Source of the DNA: Candidatus Sulfotelmatobacter sp.
GTDB taxonomy: Bacteria; Acidobacteriota; Terriglobia; Terriglobales; Acidobacteriaceae
Direction of reading: 5' to 3'
Assembly: GCA_030040965.1 (NCBI GenBank)
Contig: JASHOT010000136.1
Span: 1-59,493, forward strand
DNA length: 59,493 nt
Part shown: positions 1 through 8,318 of the stretch, one piece after another
How the letters are laid out: every line of letters starts with the position of its first letter
Position numbering within the stretch: the stretch's first letter is position 1
Translations under genes and position numbers: made by a program
The notes under the pieces: generated by a model
What the model was told of the DNA's origin: nothing
The model's database searches: none
What the model saw: only the letters and a program-made list of their open reading frames with translations

Positions 1-65
1 GCGGCGTAATAACGGTCTTCCGCTTTCGCTCTCGCGCTACTTTGTGAGGAATTGTCGTCAGCCAT
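1..65 (-). CDS. 5' end of an unidentified gene, truncated by the window edge
   Basis: The minus strand is open from an ATG at 65-63 to the edge, 21 codons, starting MADDNSSQSSARAKAED. The polar Ser/Lys/Glu-rich start looks like a soluble protein N-terminus. A TAGAAT hexamer lies 27 bases upstream at 92-97, a suitable distance for a -10 box. Too little is present to name a family. The alternative is a chance open frame, but the promoter-like box and the natural composition favour a real gene. Confidence 0.5.
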   Translation of the reverse strand, partial: MADDNSSQSSARAKAEDRYYA

Positions 66-91
66 GCGCGGAAATCCCCGGCGGAGCTTGG

Positions 92-97
92 ATTCTA
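92..97 (-). promoter_or_regulatory. possible -10 box of the left-edge gene
   Basis: TAGAAT on the minus strand, about 27 bases before the ATG at 65. No good -35 hexamer was found at 17 bp spacing, so this is a weak call. Confidence 0.3.
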
Positions 98-117
98 GCA
101 CGGCCCATCCTGCGGAA

Positions 118-170
118 CATGTAGGGACTGCCGCCGCCGGCTGTCCGATCGAGCGCAGCTCGACGGCGCC
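118..170. repeat. dispersed intergenic repeat, family B copy 1
   Basis: About 50 bases beginning CATGTAGGGAC and ending with CAGCTCGACGGC. It matches the segment at 29387-29436 with a few substitutions. It contains the short inverted repeat GCCGCCGGC and lies in a gene-free spacer (66-393). Confidence 0.7.
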
Positions 171-188
171 GACTGGGATAGTTGCGGC

Positions 189-332
189 GTCATCCCGAAC
201 GCTCGCGTTCTCGGTAGACCCGACTTCAATCGGGGGCGGCGAAGCCGCGAGCGGAGGGACCTCCCCTGCAACGGTCCTTGCCTAGCGAGATCCCTCACTC
301 CGCCTGAAAAACGGCTCCGCTCGGGATGACGC
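189..332. repeat. dispersed intergenic repeat, family A (composite copy)
   Basis: Two family A units face each other. One starts GTCATCCCGAACGC at 189. The other runs GCGAGATCCCTC to CTCGGGATGACG and ends near 332. The same signature, a GAG-AT-CCTC box, a GC-rich hairpin and CGGGATGAC, recurs at 16384, 22913, 23779, 25018, 38374 and 49015. The 66-393 spacer otherwise holds only family B and no convincing gene. Confidence 0.7.
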
Positions 333-393
333 CAGCGAACGGGAGCGACTGAAGTAACTGCCCGCTTCGCGCGCCTCCGGGTATCATGTCCCC

Positions 394-627
394 ATGCGCT
401 ACACCGTCCGCTTCCTCTGGAACGCGACCAAAGGACATCGCCTCGCACCCTGGCGCAGTCCCTATCTTTTGTGGCGCATCGAGACCTACACCGGCGTCAA
501 GATGACCCAGATCGGTTTCCTTGAATTTTGGGAATTTATGTGGCGTGAGCGCCACGACCTGTGGCGATTTCTCAAGTGGACCGGTGCGATGGAGCGCTAC
601 GTCCATCCCAAACCAAGAAGTTCATGA
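394..627 (+). CDS. small Trp-rich protein of unknown function
   Basis: 77 aa with a strikingly aromatic and basic composition: seven Trp and many Arg, with pieces such as FLEFWEFMWRERHDLWRF. There is no signal peptide and no clear transmembrane helix. I recognise no family. Its stop codon overlaps the ATG of the next gene in an ATGA (624-627), which argues that both are translated. The pair follows the repeat-filled spacer at 66-393. Confidence 0.55.
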   Translation: MRYTVRFLWNATKGHRLAPWRSPYLLWRIETYTGVKMTQIGFLEFWEFMWRERHDLWRFLKWTGAMERYVHPKPRSS

Positions 628-938
628 TTCAGTCTGCACACGAGTTTGTCATGAGTGAACCAATCCGAATATTGCGTACATCTCTCGGCTTCCTGCTTGG
701 AGTTCTACTTTGCCTTGCTGGCCTATTCGTCTGCATGCCTCTGGCCGGCATCCTCGGCTTCCGAAGGGAGTGGATGTTCGCGGTGTTGTACGGACTAATG
801 TTGCTGATTGCCGAGGGAATAGTGTTAAGGAAGGCAGAATCCGCAATTGCGCAGGGCATCCTCATTGCAACTTCGTTTGCGTTTTTGATGGATGCGGGGT
901 TGGGTTTCGTCCTGCGAAATCGTCTTCTCGCGAAATAG
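624..938 (+). CDS. small membrane protein of unknown function
   Basis: 104 aa when started at ATG 624, which overlaps the stop of the upstream ORF. ATG 651 is an alternative, and the in-frame ATG at 561 lies deep inside the neighbour and is unlikely. Three hydrophobic stretches are visible: about residues 19-43 (LGFLLGVLLCLAGLFVC), 48-63 and 74-95. This predicts three membrane helices with a basic C-terminus (RNRLLAK). No family recognised. Confidence 0.55.
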   Translation: MIQSAHEFVMSEPIRILRTSLGFLLGVLLCLAGLFVCMPLAGILGFRREWMFAVLYGLMLLIAEGIVLRKAESAIAQGILIATSFAFLMDAGLGFVLRNRLLAK

Positions 939-1034
939 ATGGAGAAAGCCGTAGGCCCTCTGGGGATTGGTAAGCGGCTGGTTCTGGAGGCCGAACGTTT
1001 CTTGTCTTAACTGCCTACTGGCAACTGAGTGCTC

Positions 1035-1859
1035 CTACGCTCCCTTGCCCGCTGCCGCACCCAGCACAATGCTGACTTCGCTGCCTTTTCCGGCGCCGGT
1101 CAACTGGGCTGCTGCCGCCCGGTTGGCCACAATCTCCAGATATCCCATGCTTCCGAGAATTCCGAACACTTCGCCCGGTTCGCCTTCCGCAAAAGCGGAG
1201 TGAATGCTCGTGATCTCCTTGTTGCCCACCGTGATCTTGAACGACCCCGCCTTTTCGCCAAACAGCGCGGGAATATCTGCGGGTGTCACGTTCGTGATCA
1301 GATTTCCAAACCGATCCACCTTCAGCACCACCGCGCGAATCTTGTTCTCGCCCGCCGGTTTCGGCCGGGGCGCGGCAAACTTCACGTAGTCTTCAATCTC
1401 TTCGCCAAACTTGTGCGAATCCACCATCTTCGCCAGATACGCGCCCACCGGCGCAAACACATCGCGCCCGTGAAACGTGCTGCTCACCGGCTGTCGGAAA
1501 TAATGCTCCGAGGTGATATGCCGCACGTGAATGCGCTCTTCCTTGGCGTACACCAACGACAGCACGCCGTTATCCGGGGCCACAAAATGATAGCCGTCGC
1601 TCGACGCCAGAATCGGCCGCCGTGTCGTTCCCACTCCCGGATCGACCACTACCACGTGCACCGTCCCCGTCGGAAAATACGAATAGGCCTGCGAAATCGC
1701 AATCGCGCCATCGAGCACGTCAAAAGCCTGCACCGCATGCGAAATATCGACGATCTCACACTCCGGCACAATATCGAGAATTACGCCTTTCATCGCGCCT
1801 ACAAAATGATCGTTGAGCCCAAAATCGGTGGTGAGAGTAACAATCGGATGATGCGCCAC
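1035..1859 (-). CDS. SAM hydrolase / SAM hydroxide adenosyltransferase (DUF62 family)
   Basis: 274 aa with the family's hallmarks in order: TLTTDFGLNDHFVGAMKG near the N-terminus, VVDPGVGTTRRPI with the conserved Asp and Arg around residue 75, FVAPDNGVLS, TFHGRDVFAPVGA carrying the conserved His, and VDRFGNLITN opening the C-terminal beta-barrel half. Characterised members hydrolyse S-adenosylmethionine to adenosine and methionine. They are related to fluorinase and chlorinase, but most genomic copies are hydrolases. The start is GTG at 1859. It stands alone on the minus strand. A halogenase role is unlikely because no halogenated-product genes are nearby. Confidence 0.9.
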   Translation of the reverse strand: MAHHPIVTLTTDFGLNDHFVGAMKGVILDIVPECEIVDISHAVQAFDVLDGAIAISQAYSYFPTGTVHVVVVDPGVGTTRRPILASSDGYHFVAPDNGVLSLVYAKEERIHVRHITSEHYFRQPVSSTFHGRDVFAPVGAYLAKMVDSHKFGEEIEDYVKFAAPRPKPAGENKIRAVVLKVDRFGNLITNVTPADIPALFGEKAGSFKITVGNKEITSIHSAFAEGEPGEVFGILGSMGYLEIVANRAAAAQLTGAGKGSEVSIVLGAAAGKGA

Positions 1860-2077
1860 ACTACCTCGCTGGAAGAAAAATTTGGAGACAGAACTCCCGG
1901 TACAGCGAAGTTAATTGGCCGCGAAGCAGAACGTCAAGGCACGTAGGTAATCGCTGGATTCAGTACGACACAGAACCCGCTATCTATATTCTTCCGGGAC
2001 TTCATCTGCGCAGGTATAGTAGACGAACTCACACCCCTGCTCGTGAGGAGGATGGGAACAAATCAGGAGGAACGGAG

Positions 2078-2440
2078 ATGGAAAAAGTATCTGGAATCGG
2101 AGGGTTATTCTTCCGAGCGCGTGATCCCAAAGCATTGGGGAACTGGTACCAGCAACACCTGGGAGTCACGCTTACACCAACGAGCGAGGGCGGAACCGTC
2201 TGGCAGCAAGAGGCCGGACCCACCGCATTCAGTCCCTTTCCCGAGACGACCAAGTATTTCGGCGATCCCAACAAGGTCTGGATGGTGAACTTTCGCGTGC
2301 ATGACCTCGACAAAATGGTGGCCCAGCTACGAACCGCAGGAATTGAGGTCAAAGATCCGGAATCTTATCCCGGCATTGGGAGCTTCGCTCGCCTGCATGA
2401 CCCTGAGGGAAATCCCATCGAATTGTGGCAACCTTCATAA
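2078..2440 (+). CDS. VOC (glyoxalase/bleomycin-resistance fold) family protein
   Basis: 120 aa, one complete VOC domain of two beta-alpha-beta-beta-beta modules. The first module contains RARDPKALGNWYQQHLG; the second contains VWMVNFRVHDLDKMVAQLR and ends with HDPEGNPIELWQP, whose Glu is the usual metal ligand. ATG 2078 is preceded by AGGAGG at 2065-2070, a strong ribosome binding site with 7-base spacing. Substrate unknown; such proteins act as isomerases, dioxygenases or resistance proteins. A TATAGT at 2015-2020 could be its -10 box. Confidence 0.85.
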   Translation: MEKVSGIGGLFFRARDPKALGNWYQQHLGVTLTPTSEGGTVWQQEAGPTAFSPFPETTKYFGDPNKVWMVNFRVHDLDKMVAQLRTAGIEVKDPESYPGIGSFARLHDPEGNPIELWQPS

Positions 2441-2543
2441 ATTCTGCTCTGCACATTCCGCGCTCGCAACGCACGACAGTTGACGGATGACGGCCAAGCG
2501 GAGACTCATGCCCGCAGAGTTAGCAGACTCGTCATAACGCAGT

Positions 2544-2569
2544 AAAAAACCCGGACTCGAAAGTCCGGG
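2544..2569 (-). terminator. rho-independent terminator of the S53 peptidase gene
   Basis: Read on the minus strand: an 8-bp perfect stem CCCGGACT/AGTCCGGG around a TTCG tetraloop, followed at once by six T. It sits about 30 bases beyond the stop codon at 2601. Confidence 0.9.
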
Positions 2570-2600
2570 CTCTGTTCTTACAGCCGAATCGAAGCGATTA

Positions 2601-4277
2601 CTAATCTTCTCCCACCAGCGCATCAATCAATCCCGTGCCGTTCGGGCTGCCCCATCCGGTCACCAGATCGTATCCCTTCACCGCCGAATACTTGCCCGAC
2701 TTTCCCGCCGTGATGTCATGGAAGTCGGTATCGTAATTCGAGCTCACCCCGAAGCTATACAGATACGGATTAATGAACCCCAGGGTGGAGAAGCCGTTGG
2801 CCACCAGTTGCTGATTGGCCAGCGCCACGTATCCCGCCCACATGGGAGTCGCAAAGCTCGTGCCGCCGTACAGGTTCGCGGAGCAGGTGGTCTGATCGGC
2901 GCAAACGTAAAACGTAAAATTCGCGTTCGCCGAAACATCCGGTCCGTTGCGATAAACGGTCGATCCCTTGTTGCTCGAGTTGATCACGCCCGTCAGTTGC
3001 TGCCAACTCGGAATTGGAATCTTGTCCGGCGAAACGCCGCCGCCACTGTCCGACCACGCCGTTTCCGATTTCCACGGGCCGGCAGCGCTCGCGGTGACCA
3101 GGTCCGTGCCGCCCACCGAAACGATGTTGGCGTCGTCGGCCGGCCATGCTTCATTGCTCGCGGACCACGTCGAGCTATCGCCCGATGCGGCAAAGAAGTT
3201 CTGGCCCTGCGCCGCCATCTTCTCGAAATACGGATCGAGCGTCGTCGGATCGGCCGGCGTCCATCCCCACGAACAGCCGATGGTCGTCGGCAGCGGGCTG
3301 TGTGTCGTCATCGCGCTGATGATCGCCGTGTCGGTTGAGCCGATGTACTCGATCAAGGTTGCCAAACCGGGCGCCATGCCCAGTGCCTGCGTCAGATCGA
3401 TCGTCTGCTCGGTATCGTCGCAGTCGTCTTTCGCCAGGCAGCTGGTGCTGGTGCCGTCGGTGGAATATGCGGAAACCTTGGTTTTGGTCGTCTGTTTTAC
3501 GGTCTTATAGTATTTCTGTGCGTCCGCGAAATCGATGCCCAGGTATTCAAGGAGGCCCAGATTCTGACCTGCTCCAGTCAGCGCCGTTCCGCCGTAGTAT
3601 GCGGCCCGCATGTCGCTGCCCAGGAAAGACGCATCCGGTCCCGAACCCGTCGTCGCGTGGCTCACCACCTCATCCGGATTAAGTCCATGCGCCGTCGCAT
3701 AATCCGTCCGCTTCACGTACATCGGATGCGGAATCGAATAATTATCCAGCCCGGAAACGTGCCACAACGCGAACGAGAGATCCGTCGAAGGCTCGCGATC
3801 GGGGGCATAGAAAATCCGATTCTCCGTCGGATGCTGATAGGTCATCAGGTTCACGTGGAACGCCGACTCAATCGCTGCCACCGTTCCCTTCACCTGCACA
3901 TCCATTCCATCGCGCGACCCGCCCACCACCGCGAGTCCATGCGCCTGCATGTATTGCACGACGGCGTCATAGTCTTTCTGCGTGGGGCCGAATTTTTCCG
4001 TGAACTCGGCCGGCGTCAGAAAATGCACATGATTCGGAACCGGCGTGCTGTAAATCTCGGCCAGAAAGTTGTGCAAGCCCTCCCGGTCGCGCATCTGGAG
4101 CACCACATTCAACTGCAGGATCTGCGTGCTGGGCAAGTGTCCCACGAGCTGCGCTTCTCCTGTCTGGGTTACTTCGCGCACATGCCGCGTTGCGAGCGAC
4201 TCCGCGCGGCTTTCGACCGCTGCCGCCGCGCCGAAAAACAACACCGAAAGCATTACTGCACACAATCGTCGATTCAC
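2601..4277 (-). CDS. secreted S53 (sedolisin/kumamolisin-type) peptidase with pro-domain
   Basis: 558 aa with a signal peptide of about 25 residues (LCAVMLSVLFFGAAAAVESRA). The pro-kumamolisin activation domain spans roughly residues 40-180 (HVHFLTPAEFTEKFGPT). The S53 catalytic domain carries the Glu/Asp pair in DDTEQTIDLTQALG, the oxyanion Asp in ASGDSS and the nucleophile Ser in GGTSFATPMW. The C-terminus (DLVTGWGSPNGTGLIDAL) is typical for the calcium-site end of the family. Members are acid-active endopeptidases that self-process outside the cytoplasm. GTG 4277 follows GGAGG by 4 bases. The gene has its own promoter (4381-4409) and terminator (2544-2569), so it is monocistronic. Confidence 0.95.
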   Translation of the reverse strand: MNRRLCAVMLSVLFFGAAAAVESRAESLATRHVREVTQTGEAQLVGHLPSTQILQLNVVLQMRDREGLHNFLAEIYSTPVPNHVHFLTPAEFTEKFGPTQKDYDAVVQYMQAHGLAVVGGSRDGMDVQVKGTVAAIESAFHVNLMTYQHPTENRIFYAPDREPSTDLSFALWHVSGLDNYSIPHPMYVKRTDYATAHGLNPDEVVSHATTGSGPDASFLGSDMRAAYYGGTALTGAGQNLGLLEYLGIDFADAQKYYKTVKQTTKTKVSAYSTDGTSTSCLAKDDCDDTEQTIDLTQALGMAPGLATLIEYIGSTDTAIISAMTTHSPLPTTIGCSWGWTPADPTTLDPYFEKMAAQGQNFFAASGDSSTWSASNEAWPADDANIVSVGGTDLVTASAAGPWKSETAWSDSGGGVSPDKIPIPSWQQLTGVINSSNKGSTVYRNGPDVSANANFTFYVCADQTTCSANLYGGTSFATPMWAGYVALANQQLVANGFSTLGFINPYLYSFGVSSNYDTDFHDITAGKSGKYSAVKGYDLVTGWGSPNGTGLIDALVGED

Positions 4278-4380
4278 ATGTCCTCCTGGGATTTAAAGTC
4301 GAATTGGCAGGGGATTGGCTACCGTTTCTGGGGTTGATCAGTTTTTGCTCACACGATGGCCGCGTAAGCAAATTGCAGAG

Positions 4381-4409
4381 AGTATTCAGCGGGAAGAAAA
4401 TCGTGTCAA
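4381..4409 (-). promoter_or_regulatory. sigma-70-type promoter of the S53 peptidase gene
   Basis: On the minus strand TTGACA (4409-4404), a 17-bp spacer and AATACT (4386-4381). Transcription would start near 4374, giving a leader of about 95 bases before the GTG at 4277. Confidence 0.75.
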
Positions 4410-4471
4410 GAGTCGAAAGTACCAAGATGCAACAGTCGCAGGTCTGCGCGTCAGGCAATCCGCTCTTCGCC

Positions 4472-5832
4472 TCATGGTTTCGCGTCGGCCTTTACCACCG
4501 CGAAATCACCCGCCCGCTCTCCCGCAACGATCTTCCATCCATCATTCAAGGTCAATGACCAGCCTTCGCCGTCGATGGAACCAGAGGAAGGGCCGGAAGT
4601 TGAAACCGGCCGCGGCGCCAGCACCTGCGCCCGATGCAGCAGCCCCGCGTCATCGCGCGTGAGCCAGGCTCCCTTGCTCACTTCAAGAATTCCCCACGTG
4701 TCCACCAGCCGCATTGTGGGATAAACCGTGTTGGACGCGTCCACGGCCATTACGTCGTTCGGATCGAACGAATACCGCACATCTTTGCTCAACGGAAGAA
4801 TCAGTACCGGCGACTCGATGAACTTATGCGTGGCAGCGACGATTTGCTTTTGCCGTTCCTCTGCCCGCTGCGTTTCCAGCGCGATTACCTCTTCACCCTC
4901 ATAGCGCGACGCCGCTGTCATCGCCGCCTGTTGATTGGCCTTGACATCTTTCACGTCGTAGCTCGTTGCCAGCAGCGGCCCCAGTCCCCCGGCGGCTGTC
5001 ACCTGTTTCCGCCACTCATGTCCGCTCAAGTCGAGCAGAGCGCCGTACGCTGGACCGCTGGTATATGCAAATGAACGCGCAAAACGGGGTGCGAGGCCCC
5101 ATCTCGCAGCGCCCGGTCCGCGCGAAAAACCAGCTCTTCCAGCGACTCCGAACTGAGCTTCACGCCCGTGTACTCCGCCAGGCCTTCATTCAACTCCAGC
5201 CAGTTTTCGTCCCTGGCAGCCTCAGGGAACAGCGATCGCCGATAAGCCCGAAACAGCAACGCATCGGCCACGGCGCGATTGCGTTCGACTCCCGGCTGCC
5301 GCAACGCTCGCTCCAGCGCCCGCCATTCCATCTCCAGCCAAATTCGGCCGTCTGCCGTGTCCACGTGACTGTTGACCGCATCGTGCGCCGGCAGCCCAAT
5401 CCTCTCCTGGACGCGATGAAAGTACTCATGCAGCAGCAGCCTTTCGCGCGCTTCGCGAAAATCGTTCACTGGCCACATCACCATCGTCCAGTGCACGCCC
5501 AGCCAATCAATGGCCGTATTTGCGGGCGTAAGGTCATTTGGCAGCGTGCCCATCCAAACGCCGTCTTTTACCTTCAGCACGCCCTGGGCGTCAGCCTGAT
5601 TCGCCGCCACCTCGCGTGAAGCCGGATCGACAAAGAAAATCGGACCATAGAGCGCCGTGCCCCACAACCTTCCACCATCCCTGTCGGAGGTCTGCTTAAG
5701 CTGGCCGAAATACCGTTGAGCAAGCGCAGGGTCGATCTGCGCCTCGGCGGAAACGCAAGTCATCGCAATGAAGATCACTGCGACGAAAGTAAGCGCAGCA
5801 ACGAGGGAAGCCAGAAATCTGCAGGAGGGCAT
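4472..5832 (-). pseudogene. exported zinc-metallopeptidase-like protein, frameshifted
   Basis: The first part starts at ATG 5832. It has a signal peptide (LVAALTFVAVIFIAM...VSAEA), then LLLHEYFHRVQ, an HExxH-like zinc motif, and WLELNEGLAEYTG with a candidate third-ligand Glu. It then runs out of frame to a stop at 5026. The second part, in another minus frame, continues from RFARSFAYTSGPAYGALLD through LSGHEWRKQV to the stop at 4472. The two join smoothly with a one-base shift at the AAAACGGGG run (5081-5089). About 450 aa if repaired. A zinc peptidase role is inferred only from the motif. The break is a true mutation or a homopolymer sequencing error. Confidence 0.7.
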
Positions 5833-5929
5833 GCAAATCAATAATCCTTTGCCTGGCTTCATATGTGCAACTTGGATTATTTTGCAGTTTCCGACTCGGG
5901 GATTCACGACCACGGACTCACGGCCTGCC

Positions 5930-7186
5930 TCATTCGTACCTTAACGCTTCAATCGGATTCAGTTTCGCCGCTTTCAGCGCCGGGAAGAATCCTGAAACAA
6001 TTCCCACCATCGACAAAATAACGAACGAAATGATCATCACTCCCATCGAGGCATGCAGAAAAATCGCGCCCTCATGGTCGGCCGTCTTGTAGAACTCGTC
6101 GTAGAGCGGCATGGGCGGGATGACCCAGGTCAGAAATTCGGCCACGCACATCCCGACCACGCCGCCGACAAACGTCAGCACCAGCGCCTCCAGCAGAAAC
6201 TGCACCAGGATGTGCCGCGGCCGCGCGCCTATAGCTTTACGCAAACCAATCTCCCGCGTCCGCTCCGTCACCGAAACTAGCATGATGTTCATCACGCCGA
6301 TTCCGCCGACCGCCAGCGTGCACACCCCGATCAGCCCCAGCACCGCCTGCAGGCCGAGAGAAAATCCGTTGATCATCGACCGGTCTTCGATCGTGTCCCA
6401 CTCCGGCGTGGCTTTGTCGTCCTTCGGATCGAAATGATGACGCCGCGCAATCACTTCCCGCGCTGCCATCAACGCCTTCTTGTTCAACTCCGCCGACGTC
6501 GGCTGAATGATGATCTCGTCCGGATCGCGCAGGTTCTTCAGATCGCGCATCAGGCCGAAGGGAATAAATCCATTCTCGTTGTCCGGCCCCTGATACATCG
6601 AGTCCTGAATCTTGTTGCGCATGGTCCCGATCACTTCAAAATCGAGGCCGCCAATTTCCACGTGCTGTCCCACTGCGGGTGCGCCTTGAAAAACTTTCTT
6701 TGCCGCCTCATATCCCAGAATCACCACGCGCCGGTGATCGGTGAAATCGGTCTCGGTGAAATACCGCCCATCAGCCAGATCCAGCTTGCGCATCTCGCCA
6801 TATGGCATGTCCACGCCGCGCACCATCACCGAGACCACCCGCGTGCCCAGCTTGAATCCGAAATCGCGGTCGATCTCGCCGCTCACCGCCCGAATGATCG
6901 GCACCTCGTCGCGAATCGCCTCCACATCTTCCAGCTCAAACCTTATCGGCTTGCCGGCGCGCTGTCCGCCAGCCTGCATGCTGGTTTGTCCCGGCCACAG
7001 CACGATCACGTTATTTCCCATGTTCAGGAACGCATTCAGCACCGCGCCGCCCAACCCCTGCCCATAGGCCAGCAGCAGCACCACCGATGCCAGGCCCCAC
7101 ATGATGCCCAGCATCGTCAGAGACGAGCGCATGCGATCGCGCATCAGCGCCTGCCATCCCTGCGAAATGAGTTCTTTCAGGAACAT
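5930..7186 (-). CDS. FtsX/MacB-type ABC transporter permease (stand-alone)
   Basis: 418 aa. The N-terminal helix (MRSSLTMLGIMWGLASVVLL) is followed by a periplasmic MacB_PCD domain of about residues 55-265. The C-terminal FtsX domain has three helices, with GGIGVMNIMLVSVTERTREI around residue 300 and the closing LNPIEALRYE. There is no ATP-binding domain, unlike full MacB, so it needs a separate LolD/MacB-type ATPase not encoded in this window. It is the last gene of a minus-strand set with DUF4097, a second permease and an adaptor. Likely role: tripartite export of lipid, lipoprotein, peptide or drug. Confidence 0.9.
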   Translation of the reverse strand: MFLKELISQGWQALMRDRMRSSLTMLGIMWGLASVVLLLAYGQGLGGAVLNAFLNMGNNVIVLWPGQTSMQAGGQRAGKPIRFELEDVEAIRDEVPIIRAVSGEIDRDFGFKLGTRVVSVMVRGVDMPYGEMRKLDLADGRYFTETDFTDHRRVVILGYEAAKKVFQGAPAVGQHVEIGGLDFEVIGTMRNKIQDSMYQGPDNENGFIPFGLMRDLKNLRDPDEIIIQPTSAELNKKALMAAREVIARRHHFDPKDDKATPEWDTIEDRSMINGFSLGLQAVLGLIGVCTLAVGGIGVMNIMLVSVTERTREIGLRKAIGARPRHILVQFLLEALVLTFVGGVVGMCVAEFLTWVIPPMPLYDEFYKTADHEGAIFLHASMGVMIISFVILSMVGIVSGFFPALKAAKLNPIEALRYE

Positions 7187-7191
7187 GGTCC

Positions 7192-7272
7192 CGAGTCGTG
7201 AGTCCGGAGTCCAGAGTCCCAGAGTCCAGAGTCCTGCCGCATCGCTTGCGACTCAGGACTCGGGTCTCGAGA
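7192..7272. repeat. GAGTC/GACTC-rich short repeat cluster
   Basis: A run of degenerate GAGTCC-type 7-8-mers (7193-7238) followed by inverted GACTC/GTCTC copies up to the DUF4097 stop. Similar but shorter clusters occupy the neighbouring spacers at about 5905-5925, 8285-8316 and 9580-9620. Confidence 0.6.
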
Positions 7273-8235
7273 CTAGTCGATCTGAATATCTCCGGACCCT
7301 GTCCTCACCGTCAGCAGCGGTCCGCCTCCGCGCACTTTTCCGCGAATCTGCCGATGCGTCTCTTCCACGCGCCCCTGCACCGTCATCTCAACCGGCGAAT
7401 TCACATCCAGGGTTCCCGAGCTGGTCGAAATGTCGGCGTCAAACGCAGCATTCTCCGGCAGCTTCACGCGCACGTTGCCCGATCCCGTGTGCGCGTCCCA
7501 CGTGCTCGTCATCGAGCCCTCAACCGTGATGTCGCCGCTCCCGGTCTCGCCGCGAAATCCGCCTTGCACGCCGCGCACGGTCATATTTCCCGACCCGGTA
7601 TGCAGATCGACATCGCCCTGCCCGTTTTCTTCCAGTTCCACGTCGCCGCTGCCCGTTCCGCCGCGCACCGCGCCCGAAATCTCATGCGCCCGGACATCGC
7701 CCGATCCCGTATGAACACGCAGTTCGCCGGTCAGGTTGTTCAGCTTCACGTCACCCGATCCGGTTTCTACCTCAGCGTTTCCGCGTGTTCCTTCAATCAG
7801 CTGATCGCCCGATCCCGTGTGCGAGCGAATCGTCGTGTCCGCCGGAACCGTGATCTCATAGTCGACCGAAATGTTGTGAACATTCACGTAATCAATGTGA
7901 ACGCTGTTTCCATCCTGCCGGATCGGCGGATTCTGCGCGACCTGGTCGGCCGCAGCTTTGCGGCTGCCGCTGCCTACGCTGACGCCAAAGACATCCCAGT
8001 GATCGCTGACGAAGACCTTACCGTGAATGACCACCGATCCCGAGGAACCGGCGCGCACGGTTACGTCTCCTGAACGCGTCAGCACTTCCAGATCAACCGG
8101 CCCGCTCACTTGCAGCGTGCGATCGAAGGTTGCATCCGGGGCATGCACCGCAAAGGCAGCAGACGAAGCGAGAAGCACGACCAGCGCGATTCCCACACTC
8201 AGACCGTTAAACGCTTTCCGAAACTGCTGTTTCAT
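7273..8235 (-). CDS. exported DUF4097-type beta-solenoid protein
   Basis: 320 aa with a signal peptide (SVGIALVVLLASSAAFAVHA). The mature part has about ten turns of an 18-19 residue repeat marked by TGSGD or a variant: TRSGDVTV, HTGSGDQL, ETGSGDVK, HTGSGDVR, GTGSGDVE, HTGSGNMT, ETGSGDIT, HTGSGNVR, STSSGTLD and RTGSGDIQ. This predicts a regular beta-solenoid outside the cytoplasm. DUF4097 proteins have no firm biochemical role. Its place between two FtsX-type permeases suggests it senses or assists their export process. ATG 8235 is preceded by an AGGACG-type site. The repeat is also visible in the DNA (CGATCCCGTGTG). Confidence 0.85.
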   Translation of the reverse strand: MKQQFRKAFNGLSVGIALVVLLASSAAFAVHAPDATFDRTLQVSGPVDLEVLTRSGDVTVRAGSSGSVVIHGKVFVSDHWDVFGVSVGSGSRKAAADQVAQNPPIRQDGNSVHIDYVNVHNISVDYEITVPADTTIRSHTGSGDQLIEGTRGNAEVETGSGDVKLNNLTGELRVHTGSGDVRAHEISGAVRGGTGSGDVELEENGQGDVDLHTGSGNMTVRGVQGGFRGETGSGDITVEGSMTSTWDAHTGSGNVRVKLPENAAFDADISTSSGTLDVNSPVEMTVQGRVEETHRQIRGKVRGGGPLLTVRTGSGDIQID

Positions 8236-8318
8236 ACGTCCTCCGTCATAATCGAAAATTCAAGATCAACCAATTCTCTTTCTCAGGGCTCAAGACCAAG
8301 ACTCGCGACTCCCTCCCA

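Noticed and set aside
1029-1946. 305-residue plus-strand open frame opposite the SAM hydrolase gene
   Set aside because: It is rich in Arg and His with no domain, the usual shadow of a GC-rich gene on the other strand.
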